From Musa acuminata AAA Group (taxonomy: Eukaryota; Streptophyta; Magnoliopsida; Zingiberales; Musaceae): 64,000 bases of DNA. The notes below the pieces were generated by a model. The model searched no databases and was not told the origin of the DNA. It was given only the letters and a program-made list of their open reading frames with translations. A program made the translations under genes and the position numbers. Every line of letters begins with the position of its first letter. Position 1 is the stretch's first letter. The stretch lies in NCBI RefSeq assembly GCF_036884655.1, contig NC_088345.1, positions 30,655,001 through 30,719,000 on the forward strand, given 5' to 3'. This document shows positions 33,966 to 45,143 of the stretch, one piece after another.

Positions 33966-35607
33966 GAGGTGGTATCAGAGCATTGTTTGAGGATTACTGA
34001 AATATTTGATATGTTGACGTGCAAAATATATTGAGGTCTAATGAAACTATAGTGATTGGTGGAAATTTTCTTTGATGTATTTTAGGAATCTAGGATGACG
34101 ATGACATTTAGTCCTCCTACTTCATCTGATTTTGATTAATTAAGTGGGATGAAAGGGGTAATCGGGGATATTGAATCAGAGTGGCGCAGCGGAAGCATGG
34201 TGGACCTAATTTCATTGGTGGTAGAAAAATGAATGATGCAAACAGAGAAGATATTTGATGTATAAAATTATTTTGATGATCAAAAGATTTCTTTTGCCAC
34301 CTTATATTGGAAGTAGAGGCTGACTATTATTGGCAACAATGAAAAGAATTTTTGGAGATCAGTGACAAGAATGATAAGGACAAGTTTACCAATAAGAATA
34401 TGATTGGAAATGAATCAGAAAGTAATGATAAGAGGGTCAAGACATTTGGATTTGAAAAGGAAAGTCACCACCAAAGACTTAATCATGTGTGAATTACAAG
34501 TTAAATTATGAAACAAGTTTGTGTTTTCGGGTGATTGGAGTCTATTTTGCTTGTAGAAAGTTGGATCATAAAATAAAAGTTTGCCCTTTGAACAAGAAGA
34601 AAGAGTCACTGCCTCCTAAATCATCAGCCCATGTAAGAGTGTATGCTATCACTGAATATGATTCTGAAACTTCTGAATTAGTGGTCAAAGGTATTATGCA
34701 TGTTTATGAAAGAATGCAAATATTTCTTCGACCATGGGTCCAATCTACGATTTGATTCGTAATATTTTGCTTATCACTTGGGTATTCAACCTAGACCACT
34801 ACATTATGTGCTATAAGTAAATACGATCATTGGAGATTCTTTGATAACGAAGTTGAATCTGGTCCTCTTGTCTGATTCTTATTGGAGAACTTGAATTTAT
34901 GCTGATTTAGTTCTCCTAGAGATTTGGAGTTTTGATATTATACTTGGTATGGATTGGCTATCTTCCTAACATACCAGTATGGATTGGTATATAACAAATG
35001 ATCACTTTTTGCATATTTGATCAGCCGATCTTTTATTTTGAGAGTATTGGACATTATTTATCTCCTTGCCTAATGTATCCCAGGATGACTTGTTTGGATT
35101 ACCTCCAAATGTGATTTTGCTTTTGATTTGGTCCTTGGGACAATCCTAAAATCTAAGCCTCTTTACAGAAAGATATCATTTGAGTAAGTGGAATTAGAAA
35201 AGCAACTACATGGATTATTAAATGAGGATTTTATTTGTCTTAATATTTCATCATGGGGTGCTCCGGTGTTAGTTAAAAGATGGATGGAACATTGAGGCTT
35301 TGTATTGATTATAGATAGTTGAATTAGGTGACCATCAAAAAACGAGTATTTTCTGAAGTAACGACTTGCTCGATTAATTACAGGGTACGCAAGTATTTTT
35401 AGAAATTGATTGAAGGTCGGGTTACCGTCTATTGAGGATCAAGGAGGAGAATATTTCGGTCACTCGTGGATAATTATGTAATTGTATTGTATTGATGAAA
35501 CTATTTAAGAGTAGGAGGAGGAAATAAAGATATCATAATCCTCATCTTTTCATCGATTGAGTTATGATCAATTTAGAGGACTAAATTTTCTTTTAAGGGG
35601 GGGAGAG
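33966..35607 (+). pseudogene. Decayed gypsy gag-protease-RT remnants
   Basis: Three pieces are recognisable in the order of a gypsy polyprotein. At 34489-34755 a frame carries a damaged zinc knuckle (ACRKLDHKIKVCP), followed by a protease-like stretch. Near 34935-34965 the plus strand reads FDIILGMDWL, the end of the retroviral-type protease domain. At about 35075-35340 broken frames read DDLFGLPPN, SSWGAPVLV and KMDGTLRLCIDYR-stop-LN, the N-terminal part of gypsy reverse transcriptase. The rest of RT, RNase H and integrase are missing. Stops and frameshifts show the interior is long dead although the LTRs look young. Confidence 0.8.
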
Positions 35608-38600
35608 TGTAATATCCCTCGCTTTTAAAAATTATTAATAAAGATTTATATGTAAATTGGAGGACCTATATGTAAATATAGAAATTACAAGGACTAAACT
35701 GCTAAGTTGCAAAAAAAAGAAAAAAAAAGGGAAAACCGAAAATTCGGTATTATCCCACCGCCTCCCACGCACTCTGTTTCTTCCAGAAACAGAGAGGAGC
35801 GGTGGGGCATGAGGAGTGAAGAAAAGAAGAAGAAGAGGGAAAAGAAGAGAGGAGGAAGAAGAGAGGAAGAAGAGGGAGAAGAGAAGAAGAAGAAGAAGAG
35901 GAGGTGGCTGCAGCGAGGGCTGCAGCGAGGAGCTGTGGGGCGTGGGGAGAAGAAGAGAGGAAGAAGAGGGAGAAGAGAAGAAGAAGAAGAAGAAGAGAGG
36001 AGGATAGCTGCGGCAAGGCTGCAGCGAGGAGGTGTGTGGCTTTGGGGAGGAAAAGGGTAGAGGAGAAGAAGAGAAGGAGAAGAAGAGGGAAAAGAGAGGC
36101 AGCTGCAGCAGCCAGGGCTGCAGCACCTCTGTTTCCCGCAGGTGGAAACAGAGGAGAGGATGTGTGGGGCGTTGAGGATGAAAAGGGAAGAAGAAGAAGA
36201 AGAAGAAGAAGAAGAAGAAGAAGAAGAAGATAGCTGCGGCAAGGCTGCAGCGAGGAGATGTGTGGCCTTGGGGAGGAAAAGGGAAGAGGGGAAGAGGAGA
36301 AGAAGAAGAAGAGGAAGAGAAAGAGGTGTGATACCTCTGTTTCCTGCAGAGGAAACAGAGGAGAGGGTGTGTGTGACGCCGGGGAAGAAGGGGCTGCAGC
36401 TGCGGCGATGGCAGCTGCAGCTGGAAGAGAAGAAGAAGAGGAAGATGAGCAGGGGAGGAGGGAGAGGTTGCGGCCGTGGCTGCGGCCGCGACTGCAGCAG
36501 TTGCAGCGGGGAGAGAAGAAGAAGAAAGGAAGGAGAAGGAAGAGGAGAAGGGAAAGAAGTAGCTGCGGCTGCGGTTGTGGCAGCTGCAGCTATGGCAGGG
36601 AAAGAGGAAGAGAAAAAGGAAAGGAAGAAGAGGGAAAGGGAAGGAGAGGAAGAAGAGAGGAAGAGGAGAAGGGGCTGCGGCTGCGGCGATGGCAGCTGCA
36701 GCTGTGGCAGGGAAAGAGAAAAAGGAAAGGAAGAAGAAGAGAAAGGGAAGGAGAGGAAGAAGAGAGGAAGAGGAGAAGGGGCTGCGGCTGCGGTGATGGC
36801 AGCTGCAGCTGTGGCTGGGAAAGAAGAGAAGGAAAGGAAGAAGAAGAGAAAGGGAAGGAGAGGAAGAAGAGAGGAAGAGGAGAAGGGGTGGCAGCTGCGG
36901 CAGTGGCAGCTGCAGTTGGAAGAGAAGAAGGAGAGGAAGATGAGCAGGGGAGGAAGAAGAGGCTGCGAGTGTGGTGGCTGCGGCCGTGGCTGCGACTCCG
37001 GCTGCGGCTGCAACGTTGGCTGCGGTAGCTGCGGCAGCGGTGGTGGCTGCAGTAGCTGGTTTTGGGAAAGAGAAAGAGTAGGAACGAGAGAAGGGAAGAA
37101 GGAAATAGTGCAGTGGAAGGGGGCTGCGGTTGTGACCGCAGTTGCGATCGTGGCTGCGATTGTGGCAGCGGCTGTGGCAGCTGCGTTTGGGAAAGAAAAA
37201 GAAGGAATGAGAGTAAGAGAGAGCAGGTGACTGTGCCTCGATGTTCGACACGTGATGTAGTTACGAAGAAAGGAAGAAAACGGGAGCACAAAACGAAACA
37301 GAGAGAGGACACGGAGAAAAAGTAGAAGGATTTGGGCTGGCACCTTCTTTGGATCTTCGGATCGAAATCTTTGAAAGGCAAGTTTCCCGCTTGTTTCAAT
37401 CCTTTCTATTGCAAGTTCCCTGATCGTTTCTCCTATAATTGCTCTGATATGTCTTATTGCAAGTATCCTGATCTTCCTCACTGCCATTTTTATCTCTACT
37501 TTTGCTTTGAATATGAGGAACTTTAAATTGTTCTAGCCTTGCATTTGTTATATCTCCTGTTTAAACGTAACGATTCGAATCTGTGCAACTTTTGAGATTC
37601 TGACCTTTTGATACCGAGCTGCCTATAAGTCTTTGTTGGAAACTCTGATTTGTTCAAAACTGATTTCATTGGAAACTAGACTCGTAGACCTTTCTTTGAT
37701 ATATGGATTGAAAGATTTGGAATCCAAACACCTGCCCAGTTATCTGTTGAATCTGACATTATGAATTCTGCCAACAGAGATTTTGTTCTATGACTCTTGC
37801 TTACCAAATTATTTGTAACTCTCTCTGTTGGACAGTTCAATTCATATGAAGCCTGTCTTATCTGAAAGTATTATCCAATGATTATTTCTGAGTAAATTGG
37901 AGCACGATTGATAGTTTGAATCATTTGTTCAATGTGCCTTCTGTATTTTGCCAGAAATCGAGCTTTGGTCGATTTCTCATATTCTGGTTTCATTCCTTTG
38001 GAAATTGATATCCTTTAGCCTTCTTATTCAATTGAGCTTTATATTACTACTTTGAATTCTTGTATGCTCTTGTCCTTAAAATTATTGCATTCTTGAAAAC
38101 TGTTGTGTAACGTTTATGCTATATCGTATTGACTCATATAGGCACATGTATATCCTATTGTTCCGCATTTGCTTTCGATATGTGCCTATTCCAGTTTCAT
38201 TCCTTTGGACATTGAATTCATCAAATCTTCTTAATGAATTGAGTTATTTGTGATTGCTTGGATTCCATATGTGCCCTTGCTTTCAATTCCCTTCAAATCT
38301 GAATATACTTGTGAAAGATTATTGCTTACTTCGGATTGACTCGTAAAGGCACATGTACGTTTGTTGTTCCGCGTGTGCTTCCGATATATGCTACTTATTG
38401 TTGATACTGTCCTTTTGTACTCTGGTGTGTGGGATTGTCTGGACCTTTGCCAGAAATGGTAAAAGGTATGCGCTGATTTGCCCGCTTTGTGGGGTCCCGC
38501 TTTGTGGGATATTCTGGTATGCGCTATTTGCCCGCTTTGTGGGGTCCCGCTTTGTGGGATATTCTGGTATGCGCTTATTTGCCCGCTTTGTGGGGTCCCG

Positions 38601-39674
38601 TTATGTGGGATATTGTAGACTTTTGTCAGGTGGTCATTCAGAAATGGATGAATCACATTCTGACTGAGATCCCACTACACCTTCTGTATGTTTGATATGA
38701 TATCCAGAGCTTTGGTTATGTGTTTCTGTACATGCTTTGGATAAGATTGATATGTTTGCAACGTCAAAGACGACGTTTGAGCTTCTGCACGATATTTGTT
38801 TTCGATATGCTCTGAAATGCTTCATTCACTGATGATATGCTTCGAAATGTTCCATATGCCGTTGATATGCTCCGGAACATTTCATATGCCATTGATATGC
38901 TCCAATTACTCTGTGCTCCATTTGCTATGAACTGATATGTTCTGAAATGTCCTATCTGCCATTGATATGTTCCAATTACTCTATGCCCCATTCGTTATGG
39001 ATCAAATATGTTTTGAATGACATGATACGTATGATTTGGTATCTATTGAGATGGTATCCTTGAGAATTCTTGTATTCTGCCTTGCATTATGATACCTTAC
39101 TCGTTTGAAACCGTTCCTTTTGTTCTGAATATGCTTTGTCACTTGCTGAGCCGTTTTTGGCTCACTCCGTTGTTATATAAATCTTTCAGGTCAGCTTGTC
39201 ACTCTTCGAGATGTTTGATATGGGCTGAGGCAGTGGATAGCTATTCAGAATAATGGGCAAGTCTGGTTGGTTATTATGATATTGTTGTATAAGTATGTCT
39301 TGTATGTAATGAAATGTTGTTGATGAACCGAAATGGATATACTGTGTCAAAGTGTTAGGAGATCTCTCTTATTTGGAATTTCAGAATGTTAAGTCTAATT
39401 TATGGTGATATGAACTTGTGGTGAATAGTTGGAGTTCTGATTGTATAATTTATTTAGCTTGTGGATTTATAAATGTTGTTCATGTTTGTCAAGTTGGCTT
39501 GGGTTGCCATAAATGTGAATTATCGAGTGATGTGATATATGATTATAAACTGCACAGGTTTTATGGATGTGAATATGAATAGAATGTTTTCAGTGTCCTC
39601 AAACGTTAGTTTGGATCCTGGATTGGTCTGTGACGAAAATTTTAAAAATCATGGATATTTAGAGGGGCGTGACA
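35608..39674 (+). repeat. Gypsy-derived 3' LTR (4,067 bp)
   Basis: This has the same length and order as the 5' LTR, offset by 5,709 bp, with its purine-rich tract at 35712-37329 and (GAA)n at 36190-36230. The 5-bp duplication ACAAT follows immediately. Confidence 0.92.
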
Positions 39675-39679
39675 ACAAT

Positions 39680-41515
39680 GAAGACATAAAGCAGCAGGTG
39701 TTGCGCCGGAGTCAAGATCATGATCACGTTGGGAGTTCGACGGAAGTTCGGACGGTCGTCGGAGGTTCAGCGAGAACAGATCCGAGAAGTCCAGAAGCTT
39801 GCCAAGCGAAGCTCGTCGGAACTCGCCAAGTGGATCGTCGCAAAGTCCAGGAGTATGCCGGATGTCCGCAGAAGGATCACCGAGGGTTTATCGGATGATC
39901 GACGGAAGTTCGCCGGAAACTCGCCGGAAGAAGCGATTGACGCATCGGAGCATAGCTGCAGAAGTTGTCTTAGAGTTAATCGTAGTTAGCATGATGATTA
40001 AGATTGAAAATGGGAGGTGAGCCCATTAGCTTAATCTTGGGGCAATTGGGCCCCTGAAAAGATTCAAATTGGGCCGAATGGAGCGAACCATTCGGACCTT
40101 GATTGCACCAGGCGGTGCAACCGCCTAGGCCAGGAGGTGCAACCGCCAGGGCTGCGAGACTGGGCGGTGCAACCGCCCCAGCCAGGCGGTGCAACCGCCC
40201 AGAGCTCAGTCTTCGAGCTAGACTGGGTGGTGGAACCGCCCTAACAGAGAGGTAGCACCGCCTGAGCTCGGTCTTCGAGCTCTGGCAGAGCGGTGCAACC
40301 GCCTCAGTCAAGAGGTGGCACCGCCGGGGGCTCTGTCTTCGAGCCAGACTCAGGCGGTGCAACTGCCTCTGACAGAGAGGTGCAACCGCCTGGGCTCAGT
40401 CTCCGAGCTCTGCCAGGCAGTGCAACCTCTCCAGTCAAGAGGTGCAACCGCCTGATCCCGGAATTCTGGGATTTGATCGATTTGATCGTTTTGAGCTCCA
40501 AATTTGAACTGGGATGGGGCCTATAAATACCCCACCCATTCAGCACTGAAAAGATACAGATCCACACCGAATTCTTGATATTTTCAGTGATTCTAAGAGC
40601 TCAAATTTGTGTAAAGTCCTAAAGTTCTCCTCCTTCTGTTCTTCAAGTCTTAAGTTGTAAAGAGAGGAGAGAAAGGATCTGTAAAGGTTGTCTCCTAAGC
40701 CTGTCAAAAGGAGAGAAACTGTAAAAGGGCAGTTAGCCTTCGCCCATTGAAGGAAGGCAGCTAGTTGACGTCGGTGACCTCGTCGGAGGAGGAAGCCAAA
40801 AGTGGAGTAGGTCAAGACTGACCGAACCACTCTAAATCTCTGGTTTGCTTTTACTTTGAGCACTTTATCATTACTGCAAACCTCCTACATTGCTACTGCC
40901 CTCTGCGCCGTTACGAACGAGTTTCTAAGCTCTGATCTTTCAGAATCTGCATTCAAACGTAAATCATGTTTTCGTACGATCTTCACACTGCAGTTTACGC
41001 TTACATTCGGATTCCATTTATAACTGCAAATTGCTTTCTACGTAAAACGCTTTTCAAGGTTCAAAACTGCTTTTAGACGCAAAACTACATTTAGACGTAA
41101 AATTACGTTTAGACGTAAAACTGCGTTTAGACGCAAAATTGCGTTTAGACGTAAAACTGCGTTTAGACGTAAAACTGCGTTTAGACGCAAAACTGCGTTT
41201 AGACGTAAAACTGCGTTTAGACGTAAAACTGCGTTTAGACGTAAAACTGCGTTTGGACGTAAAACTGAGTTTAGACGCAAACTGCGCTTAGACGCAAACT
41301 GTGCTTAGACGCAAACTGCGCTTAGACGCAAACTGTGTTTAGACGCAAACTGCGCTTAGACGCAAAACTGCGCTTAGACGCAAACTGCACTGTGATTCTG
41401 CTTTTATATCGAAATCATTTTTTATCCGACGAACGCAGCTTTCGTTTTTAAAATCGCTGTAAGATTTCCGCTGCACTAATTCACCCCCCCCCTCTTAGTG
41501 CTCTCGATCTTAACA
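39680..41515 (+). repeat. TR-GAG 2, 3' LTR, second part
   Basis: It resumes at GAAGACATAAAGCAGCAG and ends CTCGATCTTAACA. Relative to the 5' LTR it has an extra block of about 100 bp in the palindrome array (40109-40205) and more units in the tandem repeat (41038-41395). Apart from these it is close to the 5' LTR. The C9 tract is at 41484-41492. Confidence 0.92.
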
Positions 41516-41520
41516 ACAAG

Positions 41521-41907
41521 TGCATGACCTAAGAATTGACATGTTTTGGATGTATTTTTTCTATCTAATCTACATCCAGCAAAATCCACATCAGTATAAG
41601 CAATTAATTCAAAGTTTTTAGATTTTGGATACCATAATCCTAGATTAGTGATTCCTTTAAGATATCTAAAAATTCTTTTAACTGCTTTACGATGAGATAG
41701 CTTAGGATTAGATTGAAATATAGCACAAAGTCCTATGCTAAACATAATGTTCGGTCTTGTTGTGGTGAGGTATAGTAAACTACCTATCATACCTCTATAA
41801 GCATTTTGATCAAAGCTTTCTCCATCTTTGTCAATGCCTAACTTAGTGGAGGTACTCATAGGAGTATTGATAGCCTTTGAACTATTAATATTAAACCATT
41901 TTAGCAA
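41521..41907 (-). pseudogene. Copia-M RT C-terminus and RNase H N-terminal part
   Basis: The minus strand reads GMIGSLLYLTTTRPNIMFSIGL, then HRKAVKRIFRYLKGT-type text (RYLKGITNLGLWY), AYTDVDFAGCRLDRKNTSKTCQFLGHALV. These are the signature blocks at the RT/RNase H boundary of copia; the Asp of YTDVDFAG is the first RNase H catalytic acid. The frame runs into the TR-GAG insertion and continues at 23597. Confidence 0.9.
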
Positions 41908-41947
41908 GTCTAAAGTATATTTTGTTTGACTAAGAAAAGTATAATTA

Positions 41948-42540
41948 CTAAGTTGTTTGATTTATAAGCCTAAAAAGAAAGTTAGTTCCCCCCATTAAAC
42001 TCATTTCAAACTCTAGGCTCATACTCTTGGCAAATGATTCGAATAAAGATTCATTTGTAGAACCAAAAATAATATCATCAACATAAATTTGAATAATTAG
42101 AAAATTATTCTCAAAACTTTTAATAAACAATGTAGTATCGACCTTGCCTTTAGAGAAATTAGTTTGGATAAGAAATGAGCTAAGTCTCTCATACCAAGCC
42201 TTTGGGGCTTGTTTTAATCCATATAAAGCTTTAGTTAATTTAAACACATGATTTGAAAAATTATCATTCTCAAATCCGAGAGATTGTTCAGCATAACTTC
42301 ATAGGAAATAAAGCCATTAATAAAAGCACTTTTAACATTCATTTAAAATAACTTAAAGTTATTACTAATAGCATAGGCAAGTAGCATCCTTATGGCTTCT
42401 AATCATGTCATAGGAGTGAAGATTTCTTCATAATCAGTACCTTCATCTTGGTTGAAACCCTTAGCTACTAATCTAGCATTGTTTCTAACCACGATACCAA
42501 ATTTATCTTGCTTGTTTCTAAATACTCATTTAGTATCAAT
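41948..42540 (-). pseudogene. Copia-M reverse transcriptase, central part
   Basis: An intact stretch (41948-42247) reads FKLTKALYGLKQAPKAWYERL and IQIYVDDIIFGSTNESLF, with the catalytic YVDD preserved. Further right the frame is broken, but KQDKFGIVVRNNARLVAKGF and DEGTDYEEIFTPM can be read. A Trp of TKWVFRNK has become a stop (TGA) next to the TR-GAG 3 junction. The N-terminal RT piece is at 50163-50648. Confidence 0.9.
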
Positions 42541-44168
42541 TGTTGAATCTCAGATTTTGATGATGAAACCAATCAATATGTGTTTATGTTTTAATCTGCA
42601 TTTTGAGTGACGCAGGATGCTTCGATCAGGATGAGACAATTAAAGCAGGAAAATCATGTTGGGTCGGAGGACCATGTTAGAAGATTGGACGTCAAGCCGA
42701 TGGATCGGTCGACGTATCGATAGAAGGTTTCGAGTCATGGATTCGGGCATTGGGCCAAGAAGAGCGGACATTGCGCCAAGGATATCGGAGTTACGAAGTC
42801 AACTGGCCGATTGGGCAATAGGCCGTAGGAGAGGACGATGCGCCGAAGAATCGGACAAAGCGTCGAGGGACCAACGACATGCCGGACAACTTGATTAGAT
42901 GCTTAGGATTAATTGTCTAGATCGAAGTGTGTTTTACATATGCAAGATTAACTACGATAGCATGAAGACATAAAGTAAATTTACTGGAGTCAAGTTCGAT
43001 AGGTGTTCGAGAGTCCGCCGAAAGTCCAAAGAATCGTCAGAAGTGCTGCTGGAACCAACTGAGAAAGAATTGGGGACTTGCCAAAGTTTTCAGAAGTCTG
43101 TCGGAAAGAACGTTGAAAGTTCACAGAGATCATCGAGAAGGTTCGGATACTTGCCAAAGACTTGTTGAACTCACCACAAGACCGGGAGCCTATTGGGAGT
43201 CCGCTGGAAGAAATCCGAGGGTGTATCGGAAGTTCGCTGGAAGTTCGCTAGAAAGCTCGTCAGAAGGAAACTCGACATTGCCGGTTAAAATTTACTTAGG
43301 GCTATGTCTTAATTTTGTAGTTTGCATATAATTTGGGTTAGGATTAAGGGTTACTCCTATAACCTAGTTAGGGGCCAATTGGGCCCAAGTTTGGACTGGT
43401 TTGGGTGAAGTTTGGAGCTCAACCAGTGAGCTGGAACAGTCCAGGCGGTGGCACTGCCTAGAACTCGAGAGGTCCAGCGGTGGCACCGCTAGTACACTGC
43501 TGGACTGGGCGGTGGCACCACCTAGAACCCGAGAGCTCTGGTGGTGGCACTGCCAATACACTATCAGTATCAAACACTAACAGGCGGTGGCACCGCCAGC
43601 ACTAGGAAACCCAAAAATAATTCAAATTTGGAGCCCAAATTTGAATCCTCTTGGGGCCTATAAATATCCCTTAATTCTCAGTAGAGATCTTTTTGACAAG
43701 TTAGAAAGTGAGAAAAAGCTCTAGCAAAATCTTATTTTCAATAGCTTAAGTGTTCACCTCCCTCTTTCTCTTTGAAAAATCTGTAAAAGTGTGAACCACT
43801 TGTAAGAAGGTTATAAGTATTTGGTCCTTCCCCTTTAAAGTGATTTGCTAGTGGAAGTTGGGAGCCTCATCGAAGAAGGCTTCGAAAGTGGATGTAGGTC
43901 ACTTGACCGAACCACTGTACATCGTGGTGTTCCTTGTATGTGTGAGTGTTTAATATTATAAACCATTTCTCTACTTAGCTGCAAATCGTTCGGTTTTCAT
44001 CTCCCTACTCTTGACTACTTTTACTCAAGCTATTTTAGCTAAGTTATCCTTCGTTGAATCGAAATCTCTATACATTTACGAAATCGATTTTAAACTTACG
44101 AGTTTTAATCCACTACACTAATTCACCCCCCCCCCCCCCCCCCTCTTAGTGTCACTCCGATCTTAACA
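42541..44168 (+). repeat. TR-GAG 3, 5' LTR
   Basis: It starts TGTTGAATCTCAGATTTTG and ends CTCCGATCTTAACA. It has a shorter palindrome array (43440-43590) than TR-GAG 1 and 2 and an unbroken run of 18 C at 44126-44143. It includes the small conserved ORF 42656-42898. Confidence 0.9.
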
Positions 44169-44220
44169 ATTGATATCAGAGTGAGGCTCACTCTCATATT
44201 TGGTTTAATACCCAAGGGAG

Positions 44221-45143
44221 ATGACTTACTCCGACATGCAAGAGGGTCACTCTATTACACGTCCGCCTATGTTTAATGGTTCGGATTACACGTATTGGAA
44301 GACTCGTATGAGGATCTTCCTTATTTTCATGGATTTTCAGCTTTGGAATATTATCGAAAATGGATTTCAAAAATCTTCTCTTCCAATGAGTGAATGGGAT
44401 GAATCAGAGAAGAAGGTTTTTGCTTTAAACGCAAAGGCTATGAATGCCTTATTTTGTGCACTTGACAAAAATGAATTTAATCGCATTTCGATTTATGATT
44501 CGGCTTTTGATATTTGGAGAATTCTTGAGGTCACTCATGAAGGCACTAGCCGAGTCAAAGAGTCCAAAATCAACATTCTTGTGCATTCTTATGAACTTTT
44601 CCGGATGAAATTAAGTAAGCCCATCGGAGACATGTACACCCGTTTCACGGATGTCATCAATGGACTCAAAGCTCTTGGTAAAGGTTTTTCTAACTTTGAA
44701 CTAGTAATTAAAATTTTAAGATCCCTTCCAAAGAGTTGGGATACAAAATTAAGACCATTCAAGAGGCCAAGGATCTTAAAACATTTCCTCTCGAAGAACT
44801 TATTGGGTCTCTAATGACCTATAAAATAAACAATGTGGCAAAAAGGAAACTCGAGAACAACCTTCCAAAGAATAGAAAGGATTTGGGACATAGAACATTT
44901 GAAAACCACTCGAGCATAAGCTCAAGTGATGGTGAACTTAAACTACAAATGAAACAAAAATTAAAAAGCAAAAAAAATAGAACTACTTACTTTGAATGCA
45001 AGAAGAAGAACAAAAATTGGGATGAATCGAGCTCCTCCGAAGACGAGGAGAAAATAAAAAAAAGCGAGGTGGCAAACTATGCCTTAACCGCATTCAACGA
45101 TGAGGTAATCGAAACACCCTACATTTATTTTGAAATTACTTGA
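44221..45143 (+). pseudogene. TR-GAG 3 gag, one frameshift
   Basis: The first frame begins MTYSDMQEGHSITRPPMFNG and runs through the UBN2-type Gag region (YTYWKTRMRIF, LNAKAMNALFCALDKNEFNR, TRFTDVINGLKALG) to about 44745. A one-base loss near 44745-44753, compared with the other gag copies, moves the frame. The rest continues in the next frame from TIQEAKDL and LPLEELIGSLMTY-like text to the same end as TR-GAG 2, IYFEIT, at 45143. A remnant of the zinc knuckle (YFEC) remains before KKKNKNWDESSSSED, but its H and last C are gone. The protein is thus cut at about 180 residues unless frameshifting occurs. Confidence 0.88.

Larger units (their letters stand above)
29899..39674 (+). mobile_element. 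Ty3-gypsy-derived element with 4-kb LTRs (LARD-like)
   Basis: Two LTRs of 4,067 bp each (29899-33965 and 35608-39674) run from TGTAATATCCCTCG to GGGGCGTGACA. They flank 1,642 bp that starts with a primer site (33970-33981, TGGTATCAGAGC) and ends with a polypurine tract (35595-35607). The target duplication ACAAT is at 29894-29898 and 39675-39679. The interior holds only decayed gypsy gag, protease and reverse transcriptase pieces, so movement must depend on enzymes from another element. I noticed only two LTR-LTR differences (near 31436/37145 and 32876/38585), which implies a very recent insertion. Confidence 0.93.
23598..41515 (+). mobile_element. TR-GAG element 2 (gag-only), split by a gypsy insertion
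   Basis: This element has two LTRs, a primer site at 25743-25754 (TGGTATCAGAGC), an intact gag, a noncoding 3' region and a polypurine tract at 29461-29473. The 5-bp target duplication ACAAG lies at 23593-23597 and 41516-41520. Without the nested gypsy element and its duplicated ACAAT it is about 8.1 kb. No pol sequence is present. It sits inside the RNase H region of Copia-M, in the opposite orientation. Confidence 0.93.
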
